This document shows positions 43,949-52,690 of a stretch of 64,000 nucleotides of DNA, in pieces; within the stretch, counting starts at the first letter, position 1, and each line of letters starts with the position of its first letter. A program made the position numbers and the translations under genes. The notes beneath the pieces were generated by a model. That model worked only from the letters and a program-made list of their open reading frames with translations. It ran no database searches and had not been told where the DNA came from. The DNA comes from Candidatus Nitrososphaera evergladensis SR1 (lineage in GTDB: Archaea > Thermoproteota > Nitrososphaeria > Nitrososphaerales > Nitrososphaeraceae): contig NZ_CP007174.1 of the NCBI RefSeq assembly GCF_000730285.1, forward strand, positions 1,302,001 to 1,366,000, given 5' to 3'.

Positions 43949-44386
43949 GTGGTCGTGGCAGGCGGCTACCGGTTTTTGGACCACATGACAGACGCCGTGA
44001 TAGAGGCGTACGGCAATACGCTAGAGGAAGCGTTCGTACAGGGCGCACGCGGGCTTGTGGACACGATGGTAGACATTTCTGCTGTACGGCCTGTTACGGA
44101 AATAAAGATAGAGGCAGAAGGTCACGACCTTGAATCCCTGCTGTTTGACTGGCTTGACAAGGTGATGCTCTTGATGGTATCAGACGGCGTTGCCATGTCG
44201 GAATTTTCAGTAAAGATACAAAAGCAAGATGATGACAGTTACTCGCTAACCGGAACCGCCAAAGGCGAGAAAATAGACCTTGCCCGGCACCACTACAAGG
44301 TAGAGATAAAGGCGATAACGTACCACGAGATGCTTGTACGGCAGGAAAACGACAGAGTGACGATAAGGTTCCTGATGGACCTCTGA
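43949..44386 (+). CDS. Archease, RtcB ligase activator
   Basis: This 145-residue protein promotes guanylylation and turnover of the RNA ligase RtcB, which joins tRNA exons. Family signs are FLDHMTDAVIEAYGNTLEEAF, LESLLFDWLDKVMLL and HHYKVEIKAITYHEMLV. It fits with the intron-bearing tRNA genes at 54.3 and 60.2 kb. The start is GTG at 43949 or 43955, both near 22-28 bp after TTATAATAT. Confidence 0.92.
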   Translation: MVVAGGYRFLDHMTDAVIEAYGNTLEEAFVQGARGLVDTMVDISAVRPVTEIKIEAEGHDLESLLFDWLDKVMLLMVSDGVAMSEFSVKIQKQDDDSYSLTGTAKGEKIDLARHHYKVEIKAITYHEMLVRQENDRVTIRFLMDL

Positions 44387-44401
44387 AAGAAAAAGAGGAT
44401 A

Positions 44402-44917
44402 TTACTTGACGTCTACCTTGGTTTCCTCTTCACCTTTTGTCGGGACTTTTTTTGGCAGTTCCAGTTTCAGTATGCCGTTGTCCACCTTGGCATTTACTTT
44501 TGAAGGGACTATTTCTTCCGGGACCGGGACGTTTCGGTAAAACGACCTGTACAGCCTTTCGGTGTAGAGGTAGCGCTTGCCCTTTTCCTCTGTTTTCTCC
44601 GAGTGCTTGCCTGATATCTCGACAGTGTACCTTGTGGCCTTGACATCAATCTTTTCCTTTTCTATTCCCGGCACTTCTACCTGAAGCTCGTACCTGTCGC
44701 CCTTGTCTACCAGGTCGTACAGCGCCATCCTCATGTCCCTTGCCTCAAACAGCGACGGCATGTCTGGCCAGCTCATTGTTGCCAGAGGCCAGGGCCTCAT
44801 CATGCGTTCCATGTCGCGCCTAAAGTTGTCAAACATGTTTTCAAACCTCCTCGGCGCAATGGCGGTACTGCTGTTTTCTTCCTCTCTTTTAGGCTCTCTT
44901 TCTCCTTTGGAGCTCAT
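44402..44917 (-). CDS. hsp20: Small heat-shock protein Hsp20/alpha-crystallin
   Basis: The 171 residues contain an alpha-crystallin domain (about 65-155): YELQVEVPGIEKEKIDVKATRYTVEISGKH, then RSFYRNVPVPEEIVPSKVNAKVDNGILKLELPKK. The N-terminal segment is Arg/Met/Trp-rich and the C-terminus ends in charged residues. It binds unfolding proteins without ATP. Confidence 0.93.
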   Translation of the reverse strand: MSSKGEREPKREEENSSTAIAPRRFENMFDNFRRDMERMMRPWPLATMSWPDMPSLFEARDMRMALYDLVDKGDRYELQVEVPGIEKEKIDVKATRYTVEISGKHSEKTEEKGKRYLYTERLYRSFYRNVPVPEEIVPSKVNAKVDNGILKLELPKKVPTKGEEETKVDVK

Positions 44918-45080
44918 ACGGTGTTATTACGTCGCCAAATTATTTGAGAGCTTTGAATGCCATGAAATGCAATACAAAGCATGTTTGAGATTCGGGATTC
45001 TAGCGGAAAGAATGTTAGATTTATGATCTTATGGAACATTCAAAGATAAGATTTATCTATATCGCGAATGTGCTTTAAAT

Positions 45081-45806
45081 ATGAACTTCTGTCCAAATTG
45101 CGGAGCACAAGTACCATCGAATGCAGCAAAGTTCTGTTCAGGTTGCGGCTCCTCAATCTCCGGGCCTCAAATTGTTCAACAACAGACAGTCAAGCCTACT
45201 GAAAGTCAAGTTGCGTCTCCAAAGCTGATTGGCATCATTAAGGAATTAGAAAATGATGAAAAAGTTGTAACGCAGAGTATCACTCAGACGGAAGTGATCT
45301 TTGTAAAGGAGGCATTCATCAAGAAGGTTCTCGGTCAAGAAAGAAAAGAGGTCCCAATCTCGATATCTGGCTCGATGTTTTATCTGACAAATCAGAGACT
45401 GATATTTCTGAAACTTTTTGAACTATCTGCATCTGAACTAGGTCAGGACTCTAACCTTTTGGCAGGTGCGGGAGGAACATTTTACGAATTACCTCTGACT
45501 TCAATTACAGGGGTGGAAATGCGTCAGGTGAAGTTAAACAAGAATGATGAAGCAAGGTTTGTCAATATATTTGGAGGAGATGTATCCAAGCTACGCAGGC
45601 CTGCTCTTGAAATAATCTATGACGAAAAAGCTGCTAAAGGTAGGGCAAAGGATTACATGGAATCAATGATGCAACGTGGGATAATTAGCAAACTTTGGGG
45701 CAAAGTCGAAATGGTTTATGACAAGATCTTTGTCTTGGGCGAACAGGCTGTAGTTTTACAACCAACACTATCTGAGTATGTCAAGGTCAAGAACAATATG
45801 CGATAA
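45081..45806 (+). CDS. Zinc-ribbon protein with PH-like domain
   Basis: The N-terminal zinc ribbon FCPNCGAQVPSNAAKFCSGCGSS is followed by a Gln/Ser linker. A domain of about 190 residues follows (VPISISGSMFYLTNQRLIFLK, FYELPLTSITGVEMRQ), matching the pleckstrin-homology-like folds (GRAM/bPH type) of uncharacterised prokaryotic proteins. Base composition is more AT-rich than upstream genes. An inverted repeat AGATAA-GAT-TTATCT at 45044-45058 lies just before the promoter. Confidence 0.7.
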   Translation: MNFCPNCGAQVPSNAAKFCSGCGSSISGPQIVQQQTVKPTESQVASPKLIGIIKELENDEKVVTQSITQTEVIFVKEAFIKKVLGQERKEVPISISGSMFYLTNQRLIFLKLFELSASELGQDSNLLAGAGGTFYELPLTSITGVEMRQVKLNKNDEARFVNIFGGDVSKLRRPALEIIYDEKAAKGRAKDYMESMMQRGIISKLWGKVEMVYDKIFVLGEQAVVLQPTLSEYVKVKNNMR

Positions 45807-46148
45807 GTCGTTATTTTAGATAGAAAACTAGCTAGCATACACATCAGAAGAACAGACGGATATCAAAGAATGGAAGAGATTACAATTATGAAGATGAAAT
45901 GCCTCCAGCTGAAGGATCTTAACTGGAAACTGAATTGACAGACACCATAGTAGAGCTTTTATCTATGTATATCTTCTGTTAGAGAATGAGTGTTCATGGG
46001 ATTCTACTCGAATTGAAAATTGGAGACCGAATAATTCAACATTTCTCCATTACGAATTTCATACCCTCGGGTTCTGGAACTCCTATCGCATCACTTGTAT
46101 TTCAGTTAATTCGAAATTCAGATTAATGTCAAGAATGATAATATCTCT
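45807..46148. other. AT-rich intergenic region; one weak small frame
   Basis: A 46-codon plus frame (45986-46126, MSVHGILLELKIGDR...) follows TTTTATCTA by about 27 bp but has no other support. The rest shows no recognisable feature. Confidence 0.3.
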
Positions 46149-46700
46149 ATGAAGAATGATGAAAGTTCATTTAAGAAACATGATAATGAGCGGTTTGACG
46201 CGCGGCTAGACTTGGGCAAAGTCTTTGACAAGCATATCCAATACGAATTTGAAAATAAAGATGTAGATGCTACAATGCAGACAATGACGAAAGAGCCATA
46301 CGTACACCATGTTCCCGTTATGACGAGTGGTATTGGATACGAGGGCGTCCATAATTTCTATAAAGACCATTTCATAGGAAAAATGCCTGCAGACACAAAG
46401 ATGGAGCGCATCTCTCGTACGGTAGGAAAAGATCATGTAGTGGACGAGCTTGTTATTAGTCTTACACATGATAGAGAAATTGATTTTCTTCTCCCAAGCG
46501 TAAAACCTACAGGAAAGTATCTGCAGATTCCTGTTGTAGTAGTTATGAAATTTGATGAGGATGGCAAGATTGCACACGAGCACATCTATTGGGATCAAGC
46601 ATCTGTTCTTGCCCAGATTGGCCTGCTTGACGCAGGTGTACTGCCCATAGTGGGATTGGAACAGTCAAGAAAGCTTCTTGAGCTATCTAAAACAGAATGA
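46149..46700 (+). CDS. NTF2/SnoaL-like fold protein
   Basis: The 183-residue product reads as the cone-shaped NTF2 fold: a helical start, then VDATMQTMTKEPYVHHVPVMTSGIGYEGVHNFYKDHF, VVDELVISLTHDREIDFLLP and IPVVVVMKFDEDGKIAHEHIYWDQASVLAQIGLL. The latter is close to SnoaL-like and carboxymethylenebutenolidase-associated forms. Enzyme activity is possible but the reaction is unknown. It is AT-richer than the average of the window. Confidence 0.75.
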   Translation: MKNDESSFKKHDNERFDARLDLGKVFDKHIQYEFENKDVDATMQTMTKEPYVHHVPVMTSGIGYEGVHNFYKDHFIGKMPADTKMERISRTVGKDHVVDELVISLTHDREIDFLLPSVKPTGKYLQIPVVVVMKFDEDGKIAHEHIYWDQASVLAQIGLLDAGVLPIVGLEQSRKLLELSKTE

Positions 46701-47068
46701 ATCACGCATTAAGGAAGTGTCATTCTAATATTTCATCTCGCATGTAAATCGCAGAAACCGTCTAGCTTTAGCAATTATATCTTTGGTGTGTTTTCACGCT
46801 CAAAATGTGTTCGCACCCTCCTCCTAGTCACTTTTGCTCATAGTTGACCGATTCTGGCCAAAGTAGTGGAATATTTCTGAGCGTGAAACGTGCGCATTCT
46901 CTTTTTACTGAACCTCTATAGTTATTGACGATTAATCTGATGATTAGATAACAATAAGTTATTTGATTCGCTATTTCATAGTCGTAGAACATACTAATAA
47001 TTTCGGGAAACATCAAACCTTATTAGATCCTGTACGCCCGCCCTGTCACAAGTGACACGTGACAAAGA
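46701..47068. other. AT-rich intergenic region, no gene seen
   Basis: Contains short frames only; the 62-codon minus frame at 46828-47016 lacks protein-like composition. The sequence before 47069 (ATCAAACCTTATTAGATCC) may include the promoter of the Dps-like gene. Confidence 0.35.
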
Positions 47069-47671
47069 ATGAGCGAAGACAACCACCACAACAATGACAA
47101 GATAAACGTAGTAGGGATAAACGTGCTAAAGCAGAACGGGGCAAACGTGGACGAGATAGTAAGGCTCTTGGTGTACAATGCGTCAGTCGAGTTCACCGCG
47201 TACTATTACTTTACGAACCTGCGCGCGCACTGCACCGGCCTTGACGGCGAAGGGCTAAAGGGCGTCATCGAAGACGCGCGCCTTGAAGACCTGAGCCATT
47301 TCGAGTCGTGCATCCAGCGCATCTATGAGCTGGGAGGCACGCTGCCAAACGACGCGATGGAATTCGTAAGGATGTCCGGGTGCGAATTCCTGCAGCTGCC
47401 AACGCCAACAACAAACATCCAGGAAATCCTGAAAAAGTGCCTTGCAGCCGAGCAGGGCGCAATCGTCAACTGGAACAAGCTGTGCAACCTTACAATAGGA
47501 AAGGATCCTGCCACCTACGAAATAGCCAAGGACATTCTAAAAGAAGAGATAGAGCACGAGGCGTGGTTCCTCGAGCTCATCTACGGCAGGCCGTCAGGCC
47601 ACATGCGCCGAAAATATGCCGGCGAGCGACCGCACACGCACAAGCACTCTAGAGCGCTTTCTCAGCTCTAG
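47069..47671 (+). CDS. Dps-like ferritin (thioferritin/DpsL type)
   Basis: The 200-residue four-helix protein stores iron and detoxifies peroxide. Carboxylate/His ligands are seen in SVEFTAYYYF, EDLSHFESC, AAEQGAIVNW and EEIEHEAWFLEL. Additional cysteines lie near the centre (MSGCEFLQLP, ILKKCLAAEQ), as in archaeal DpsL thioferritins. A His-rich head and a basic tail with HTHKHSRA flank the core. The 3' end overlaps the convergent aquaporin gene by 23 bp. Confidence 0.87.
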   Translation: MSEDNHHNNDKINVVGINVLKQNGANVDEIVRLLVYNASVEFTAYYYFTNLRAHCTGLDGEGLKGVIEDARLEDLSHFESCIQRIYELGGTLPNDAMEFVRMSGCEFLQLPTPTTNIQEILKKCLAAEQGAIVNWNKLCNLTIGKDPATYEIAKDILKEEIEHEAWFLELIYGRPSGHMRRKYAGERPHTHKHSRALSQL

Positions 47672-48383
47672 GAGCTTCCGTTTCTTCTTTTTCTGCCTTT
47701 TTCACGAATATGTAGTTCATGATAAAGGCTGCAACCAGTGCGCCAACGATTGGTCCCGCCCAGTAGATCCAGTGAAAGTCCCAGTGGCCTGACACCAATG
47801 CCGGCCCAAAGGTCCTTGCCGGATTCATGCTTGCGCCTGTCAGCGGAACGCCTACCAGGTGGAGCAGAAATATCATGCCGCCGATTGCAATCCCTGCAAA
47901 GCCGGCTGCCGCCTTTTTGTGCACTGCGACCATGAATATCGTCGTCAGCAAAAAGAAGGTCAGTATCGCTTCGACTGCAAAGCCTGATGCCGCGCTGTTG
48001 TTAAGGAACTCGCTTGGCCCGCCCTGTACGCCATAGTTGACCTGGCTTGCGTACGTCGGGATTATTGCGGCAAGCGTCGCAGACGCGGCGACTGCGCCAA
48101 TGAGCTGGAACGCGATATAGGCGGCTCCGTCCTTGACGTTTATCCTGCGCGTCGCCATCATCGCTATCGTCACGGCAGGGTTGATGTGCGTGCCTGACAC
48201 GTGGCCAAAGACGTACACCATCAGGCCGATGACCGCGCCGTGCGCAAACGATATTATCAACAGCGCGTCAGGGCCCATGCTGAGGCCAAACATCGCTATC
48301 GCTATAGTGATTGCAAGCGGTCCAAAGAAGACCAGCGCATAAGTTCCAATGGCTTCTGCAAGCCATGCTCTTGGGTTTACCAC
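47649..48383 (-). CDS. Aquaporin/glycerol facilitator (MIP family)
   Basis: Six transmembrane helices and two half-helices carry the pore motifs HINPAVTIAMMA and SMNPARTFGPALVSG. The 244-residue length is usual. Water, glycerol or small uncharged solutes such as ammonia are possible substrates. The narrow-pore residues cannot be placed reliably without a structure. Confidence 0.93.
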   Translation of the reverse strand: MVNPRAWLAEAIGTYALVFFGPLAITIAIAMFGLSMGPDALLIISFAHGAVIGLMVYVFGHVSGTHINPAVTIAMMATRRINVKDGAAYIAFQLIGAVAASATLAAIIPTYASQVNYGVQGGPSEFLNNSAASGFAVEAILTFFLLTTIFMVAVHKKAAAGFAGIAIGGMIFLLHLVGVPLTGASMNPARTFGPALVSGHWDFHWIYWAGPIVGALVAAFIMNYIFVKKAEKEETEAPRAEKAL

Positions 48384-48431
48384 GGCTCAATAACCTTCCA
48401 AGTGTCTATATAAAAGCATCGACCTTTCTAG

Positions 48432-48716
48432 TCATTCGACATCGGAAAAATGGCTTTTTATTAGCGTCATCAGCTCCTGCGAGAACCGAGGGTTGAGGCT
48501 TATTTCCAAGCCATAGCCGGTCGGGTGTGACATTATCAGGCCCGCCTTTATCATCTCTTTGCCAATCTTGTCTACTCGCTTGGTTCCGTCTTTTCCAAGG
48601 TCGCGGAGGTTAAAGCCCTTCTTTAGGTTTTCAAACGAGGTGTGGCTTGCTCCCCACTTGCCATGCCTGTACAGTTTCAAAACGATTCTGGCTCTGATCT
48701 CCTCGTCGGTGAACAT
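48432..48716 (-). CDS. Winged-helix regulator, divergent partner A
   Basis: The product (94 residues from the internal ATG) contains MFTDEEIRARIVLKLYRHGKWGASHTSFENLKKGF, then a recognition-type helix and the wing GLIMSHPTGYGLEISLNPRF. The frame is open to a TTG at 48746, but the minus-strand TATA (TATTTATAG, 48748-48756) favours ATG 48716. It is transcribed away from the gene at 48814, and the operator repeats lie between them. Confidence 0.75.
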   Translation of the reverse strand: MFTDEEIRARIVLKLYRHGKWGASHTSFENLKKGFNLRDLGKDGTKRVDKIGKEMIKAGLIMSHPTGYGLEISLNPRFSQELMTLIKSHFSDVE

Positions 48717-48760
48717 TAGTCCGCTTATGATACCTTTAGTAGTCAACTATAAATACCTTA

Positions 48761-48800
48761 TAGGTTAAAGTAACCTAAGATAACCTAAAGTAACCTAAGG
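48761..48800. promoter_or_regulatory. Operator: palindrome plus three 10-bp direct repeats
   Basis: TAGGTTA (48761-48767), AAG and TAACCTA (48771-48777) make a perfect palindrome. From 48771 three 10-bp units follow in tandem, TAACCTAAGA, TAACCTAAAG and TAACCTAAGG. The 10-bp period puts each unit on the same face of the helix. The array lies directly after TATAAATA (48749-48756), between two divergent winged-helix genes, and is probably their autoregulatory site. Confidence 0.75.
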
Positions 48801-48813
48801 TGAGAGAAGAAAA

Positions 48814-49131
48814 ATGGAAAAATCACTGCTAATTCAATATCTGGGAGACACGCCCAAGCTCAGGATAATAGACTTTTTTCTGGAAAACCGGAGCGACTAC
48901 TCTAAAAAAGAGATCATAGAAAACACCGGAATTTCCAAAACGACATTCTACAAGGTATGGGATGATCTGGTGCAGTTTGGCATCGTAAAAGAAACAAGAA
49001 AGTACGGCATGGCACAATTGTACACGCTGGACGAAAGCAATCCCGTGATAAAAAAGTTCATGGCTCTTGATGCCGAGCTGGCCAAGCAGGCCATGAAAAA
49101 AGCCACGAACAAACTGGCAGTAGCCAGCTAA
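48814..49131 (+). CDS. Winged-helix regulator, divergent partner B
   Basis: The 105 residues show DTPKLRIIDFFLENRSDYSKKEIIENTGISKTTFYKVWDDLVQFG, a clear helix-turn-helix with recognition helix SKTTFYKVWDDL. The wing TRKYGMAQLYTL and a dimer-forming C-terminal helix follow. Single-domain regulators of this kind are abundant in this lineage. It follows the 10-bp repeat array by 13 bp. Confidence 0.85.
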   Translation: MEKSLLIQYLGDTPKLRIIDFFLENRSDYSKKEIIENTGISKTTFYKVWDDLVQFGIVKETRKYGMAQLYTLDESNPVIKKFMALDAELAKQAMKKATNKLAVAS

Positions 49132-49143
49132 TTCTGCAAAATC

Positions 49144-50169
49144 CTAACCAAACCACTTTTCAAGCGACTGGCTCCTGCTTTCCTGCGCCTTTTGCAGTTT
49201 GTCAAGAGTGCCGGCGACCCTGTCGGTTGAAAAACTCTTTTGCACGCAGAGAAAGTCAAGCACCCTTTCGCGGTTGACCTCGCCAAACCTGACGCCGTCT
49301 GCCTTTGGCACTTCAGGCTTTAGGAAAATGTCGCGTATTTCCTGGTACGGCACCTCTGCAAGCTGGCCCTTTATCTTGTCGACGTTTTCCAGCCTGCCGT
49401 TTTCCTTTATCAGTTTTATAGCCGTCTTGGGACCGATGCCGGAAAAGCCGCTTGGGTTAAAGTCGGTGCCAATAAGAATGCCAACGTCTACCAGCTGCTC
49501 GTGCGTCAGGCCCGTCTCTTTCAGCACGTTGTCGTGCTCTACCATCTCGGGCTCGACGTCGATGTACGTGCTCTTGCCCGGCACCTTGCGCCTGCCTGAT
49601 GCGGCAAGGTTGCGCACCAGCCTCTTTGCGCCAAACAATATTGAATCATAATCCTGGCTTGCAGACGCGTACGCCGCGCCCGTCTTTGTCAGGTGAGCAG
49701 CCGCAGCCTCGCCGTCGGCAGGTGCCTGCACGTACGGTATGCCTAATGCGGTCAGCAATGTCTTTGATTCTTCGACCATGCTGTCTGTCAGGACGGACGT
49801 GCGCTTGCCGTATTTCACGGCGTCTTCCATCCTGCCTTCTTCCAGCGCGTGGTTGTACTGGACAACTGCCTCCTGCTTTAGCTTGAACCTGCGCTCTATC
49901 TCTTGCGCCTTGAGCGCGTGCATCTTGCCGTCAAAGACGTACACCGGCTTGATATTCTCTACAAGCAGGTTGATGTTTCTATAAAAGAGGCCGCTGAGGT
50001 GGCTCGTCACCTCTCCTCTGCCGTTCATCAGGAGCTCGCCCGTGGGCCCGCGGATGGTGGAGAGGAATTGATAGATGGTGTTGAAAGCGTCAATGGCCAC
50101 TACCTTGCCTGACAGTTCAGCAAGTTTGATAGGCACCGTGGTTATGAGCGGCTTTAGGTCAAGCCCCAT
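49144..50169 (-). CDS. fen: Flap endonuclease FEN1
   Basis: The enzyme removes 5' flaps during Okazaki-fragment maturation and repair. The N-block MGLDLKPLITTVPIKLAELSGKVVAIDAFNTIYQFL, the I-block with APADGEAAAAHLTKTGAAYASASQDYDSILFG and the helix-hairpin-helix FSGIGPKTAIKLI are present. The C-terminal QSLEKWFG is a PCNA-binding PIP box. The frame is open to 50265 but the conserved MGLDL start at 50169 is taken. Confidence 0.95.
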   Translation of the reverse strand: MGLDLKPLITTVPIKLAELSGKVVAIDAFNTIYQFLSTIRGPTGELLMNGRGEVTSHLSGLFYRNINLLVENIKPVYVFDGKMHALKAQEIERRFKLKQEAVVQYNHALEEGRMEDAVKYGKRTSVLTDSMVEESKTLLTALGIPYVQAPADGEAAAAHLTKTGAAYASASQDYDSILFGAKRLVRNLAASGRRKVPGKSTYIDVEPEMVEHDNVLKETGLTHEQLVDVGILIGTDFNPSGFSGIGPKTAIKLIKENGRLENVDKIKGQLAEVPYQEIRDIFLKPEVPKADGVRFGEVNRERVLDFLCVQKSFSTDRVAGTLDKLQKAQESRSQSLEKWFG

Positions 50170-50542
50170 ATACTGTGTTTTCTTGTGCGTGAAATTATAA
50201 GAATTTAATGCTTTTTTTACGCGGCTTCCTTGACCTGCCGTCAGCTGGTCCATTTTTTCCCGCAACTGCGTGTGTTATAAATGGGACAAATTTTCGCGCC
50301 ATCCGCCTTTTGCATAGCAACCGAATGGAAAGGGAGCGCTTGACTCCCCTGGCGGGGGAGAATTTAAGAATGCTGACATACTCGGCATGAGGGCGCCACA
50401 CAAGGACGACAAACGAAAAGGTCGGAATTATGCATTCGGGGATCTGCCGCTCTAAATCATCATCGTGGTGGTGTCTCTTGGATTTGGCGACAGTCCAAAG
50501 GGCAACTAGGACTACGTAGAGCGAGAACACCGGCACGAGCAG

Positions 50543-50827
50543 TTGAAAAGAAAAAAGTTCCTTGAGCAGCAGAAAGAGGGTAATAGTAAGGGGGCTGCAA
50601 AAGACAGCAAGTACAAGATGAAAAGTGCCAATGAAAAGGTGAAACTGGGCACCAACTACGCAATCAAAGAGGCTGTAATGGCTGGCAACAAGGTAAATGG
50701 TATCTTGGATAAAGTGAATCGGAACCGAAAGGTGACCAGATTCGCTCAGGCGGCTGATACGTTTGGCATTAAGCCAACCGAGTTGTACGATGGCGATCTC
50801 AATGTGAGTACCTCCCTAAACTACTAA
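50543..50827 (+). CDS. Small basic protein, function unknown (94 aa)
   Basis: TTG-started, Lys/Asn-rich and helical (FLEQQKEGNSKGAAKDSKYKMKSANEKVKLG), then VNGILDKVNRNRKVTRFAQAADTFGIKPTELYDGDL. No family is recognised. Its stop abuts that of the convergent AAA+ gene. The upstream 270 bp contain no gene. Confidence 0.45.
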   Translation: MKRKKFLEQQKEGNSKGAAKDSKYKMKSANEKVKLGTNYAIKEAVMAGNKVNGILDKVNRNRKVTRFAQAADTFGIKPTELYDGDLNVSTSLNY

Positions 50828-51565
50828 TTATTGCTTTTTGTAGTTGCGCATGGTCTGGGCGATCCAGTCGACGTCTTCCTTGGTCTTGGCAAGGCGTCCC
50901 AGTTTTACGCAGTCGCGTATGTCCTTTGACTTTAGCTTGTTCCACACCGCGTCTGCCACTGTGGCTGCAATGTCAGGCGCTATGCCCTCTCTGGCAAGCA
51001 GGTGCGTGCAGATTTCAGTGAAACTGCCAAGGGAGTATTGCTTGAAATGGAGCACGATAAACCTTGACAGCAGCGGCGTTAACATGCGCTCTGTGCCGTT
51101 GCTTGTCGCAAACACCCACGTTTTCAGCTGCGTGTTGCGCGTTTTCTGGAACTTTGTCTCCGCCACAATCCCTGTTTCCATCAGGCTCAAGAGCGCGGTC
51201 TGGTCCTTCATGGGCATGTGCTCTATCTCGTCGACGATGAGGTAGCGCGGCCTTTTCTCAAACAAATAGTCGATCATGCCCGACTTGGTGCTGTGGCTCC
51301 CAAGCGTAAAGTAAGAACGCTCTAGCTTCATGCACTCTAGCATGAAAAGCGTCTTGGCAGACGCCGGCGGGCCCACAAGAAGCATGTGCACCGGCTTGTC
51401 TGACGAAAGCGACATCTGGAACAGGCGCTTGACGTCGTCATAGCCTACGATGCTGTCAAAAGAGACAGGCAAACCTTGCTGCTGCAAGTCCGCTGTCTTT
51501 ACGACCCTGTGCTCGGAAAACTCTCCTTCTTCTTCGCTGACGCCGACGGGCAGATCCTCAGACAC
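50828..51565 (-). CDS. AAA+ ATPase, RuvB/RFC-like
   Basis: The 245-residue product has Walker A LLVGPPASAKTLFMLE, Walker B YLIVDEIEHMPMKDQTALLSLMETG, sensor-1 FATSNGTERM and the arginine region LLSRFIVLHF. SFDSIVGYDDVKRLFQMSL resembles the region before the P-loop in RuvB-like ATPases, though the winged-helix tail is absent. It may load or remodel a DNA or protein complex. The partner is unknown. Confidence 0.82.
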   Translation of the reverse strand: MSEDLPVGVSEEEGEFSEHRVVKTADLQQQGLPVSFDSIVGYDDVKRLFQMSLSSDKPVHMLLVGPPASAKTLFMLECMKLERSYFTLGSHSTKSGMIDYLFEKRPRYLIVDEIEHMPMKDQTALLSLMETGIVAETKFQKTRNTQLKTWVFATSNGTERMLTPLLSRFIVLHFKQYSLGSFTEICTHLLAREGIAPDIAATVADAVWNKLKSKDIRDCVKLGRLAKTKEDVDWIAQTMRNYKKQ

Positions 51566-51657
51566 TCTAAGAGATGAGTTTGACAGAATCGGTATTAGCC
51601 GTACCTGCTAAAGTTAGGTGCGTGTCTGCTCTAAATTTCTAGACCTTGGTAAAATAA

Positions 51658-51984
51658 TCAGGCCGCTGCTGTCGTAAACGAGCGGATTGCCGCAAGCACG
51701 TTTTCGCTCAGCTTGATGGTATACGCTGCTGCGTCGTCTGAGGACATTTTTGACAATTCTTCCAAAAACTGCGTCTTGTCCCTGCCTCGCTCGTACATGC
51801 CGCCGGATTCCTTGATGCACAGGGGGAACTTTTGCATCTTGATGCCGTTGGCATTCAAGTGCTGGATGAACCTGCGGTAAGCGTCCGTGTCGTACCAGTC
51901 GCGCTTTTGCTCTTCGCAGTACGCTATCCAGACGTCTATGGTGTTCTGGAAAAATGCCTTGTTGCGCAGCTCTTCAAGTGTCAT
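51658..51984 (-). CDS. Conserved-looking hypothetical protein (108 aa)
   Basis: Soluble, helical, with an Asp/Trp/Tyr-rich first half (TIDVWIAYCEEQKRDWYDTDAYRRF) and a helical tail. No family is recognised. It lies between the AAA+ ATPase and a zinc-ribbon membrane protein on the same strand. Confidence 0.55.
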   Translation of the reverse strand: MTLEELRNKAFFQNTIDVWIAYCEEQKRDWYDTDAYRRFIQHLNANGIKMQKFPLCIKESGGMYERGRDKTQFLEELSKMSSDDAAAYTIKLSENVLAAIRSFTTAAA

Positions 51985-51997
51985 ATTTCTCTAGTAA

Positions 51998-52309
51998 TTA
52001 AAAGTCGGCCCTTCTCATCTTGGAGCCGCAGCGCGGGCACGCCCCGCCCTTGAACTTGTGCCCGCAGGCGATGCAGACATAGTTTATCCCTCCGCCGCCT
52101 CCAAGCATACCTCCAAAGCCTCCGCCCTGGCCTCCCATGCCCATGCGGGCCATCTGGCGCCTGCGGATAACGTATGACATGGCAAGGAAAACGCCGATTA
52201 TCGGGATTATCGTGAGCCAGCCGAGGTACGGGCCCAGCAAAAAGTTAAGCGCGATGCTGATGCCAAGGGACACCATTATCCACATCATCGTCTGGGCCAT
52301 CCAGTTCAT
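51998..52309 (-). CDS. Membrane protein with Gly/Met-rich linker and zinc ribbon
   Basis: Two helices (about 5-22 and 29-50) are followed by a Met/Gly-rich linker (RMGMGGQGGGFGGMLGGGGG) and a C-terminal rubredoxin-like CIACGHKFKGGACPRCGSK. The zinc ribbon should lie in the cytoplasm. Gene starts 13 bp before the next one. Confidence 0.7.
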   Translation of the reverse strand: MNWMAQTMMWIMVSLGISIALNFLLGPYLGWLTIIPIIGVFLAMSYVIRRRQMARMGMGGQGGGFGGMLGGGGGINYVCIACGHKFKGGACPRCGSKMRRADF

Positions 52310-52471
52310 AAGATGTCATTACTTGAACAGTTTGTTTTATTAAGTTTTCCCAGCTCGTGATTGCTGTAGGTGCAACTGAGTGAGATTTGCAGCCTAGTGA
52401 AAAGTTACAGGATGATAATAATAATGCCAGTAGACAACAGAGCTTAAAAGCACGGCTGGATAATCACTGAC

Positions 52472-52690
52472 ATGCCAAAGGCGCAACCGTCGGTTTTTAT
52501 GCTGTGCGAGACCTGCCGCTGGTGCGCCACGTACACCGACAAGTCAAGGGCAGGCGACAGGTGCGCCACCTGCTCCGGCTCGTTGCTTTCCAGCTTTCCG
52601 ATAATGCCGGACGAAGCGTTCACTTTTAGCTACGACGAAAAACGCGGGGTGGAACTTGACTTTTTCAGGCGCGCGTCACCTAAAGCCTGA
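52472..52690 (+). CDS. Small zinc-ribbon protein (72 aa)
   Basis: CETCRWCATYTDKSRAGDRCATCSG gives four cysteines for one zinc. An acidic and aromatic tail follows (DEAFTFSYDEKRGVELDFFRR). No family is recognised. A TATA-like GCTTAAAAGC at 52442-52451 lies about 25 bp upstream. Confidence 0.55.
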   Translation: MPKAQPSVFMLCETCRWCATYTDKSRAGDRCATCSGSLLSSFPIMPDEAFTFSYDEKRGVELDFFRRASPKA

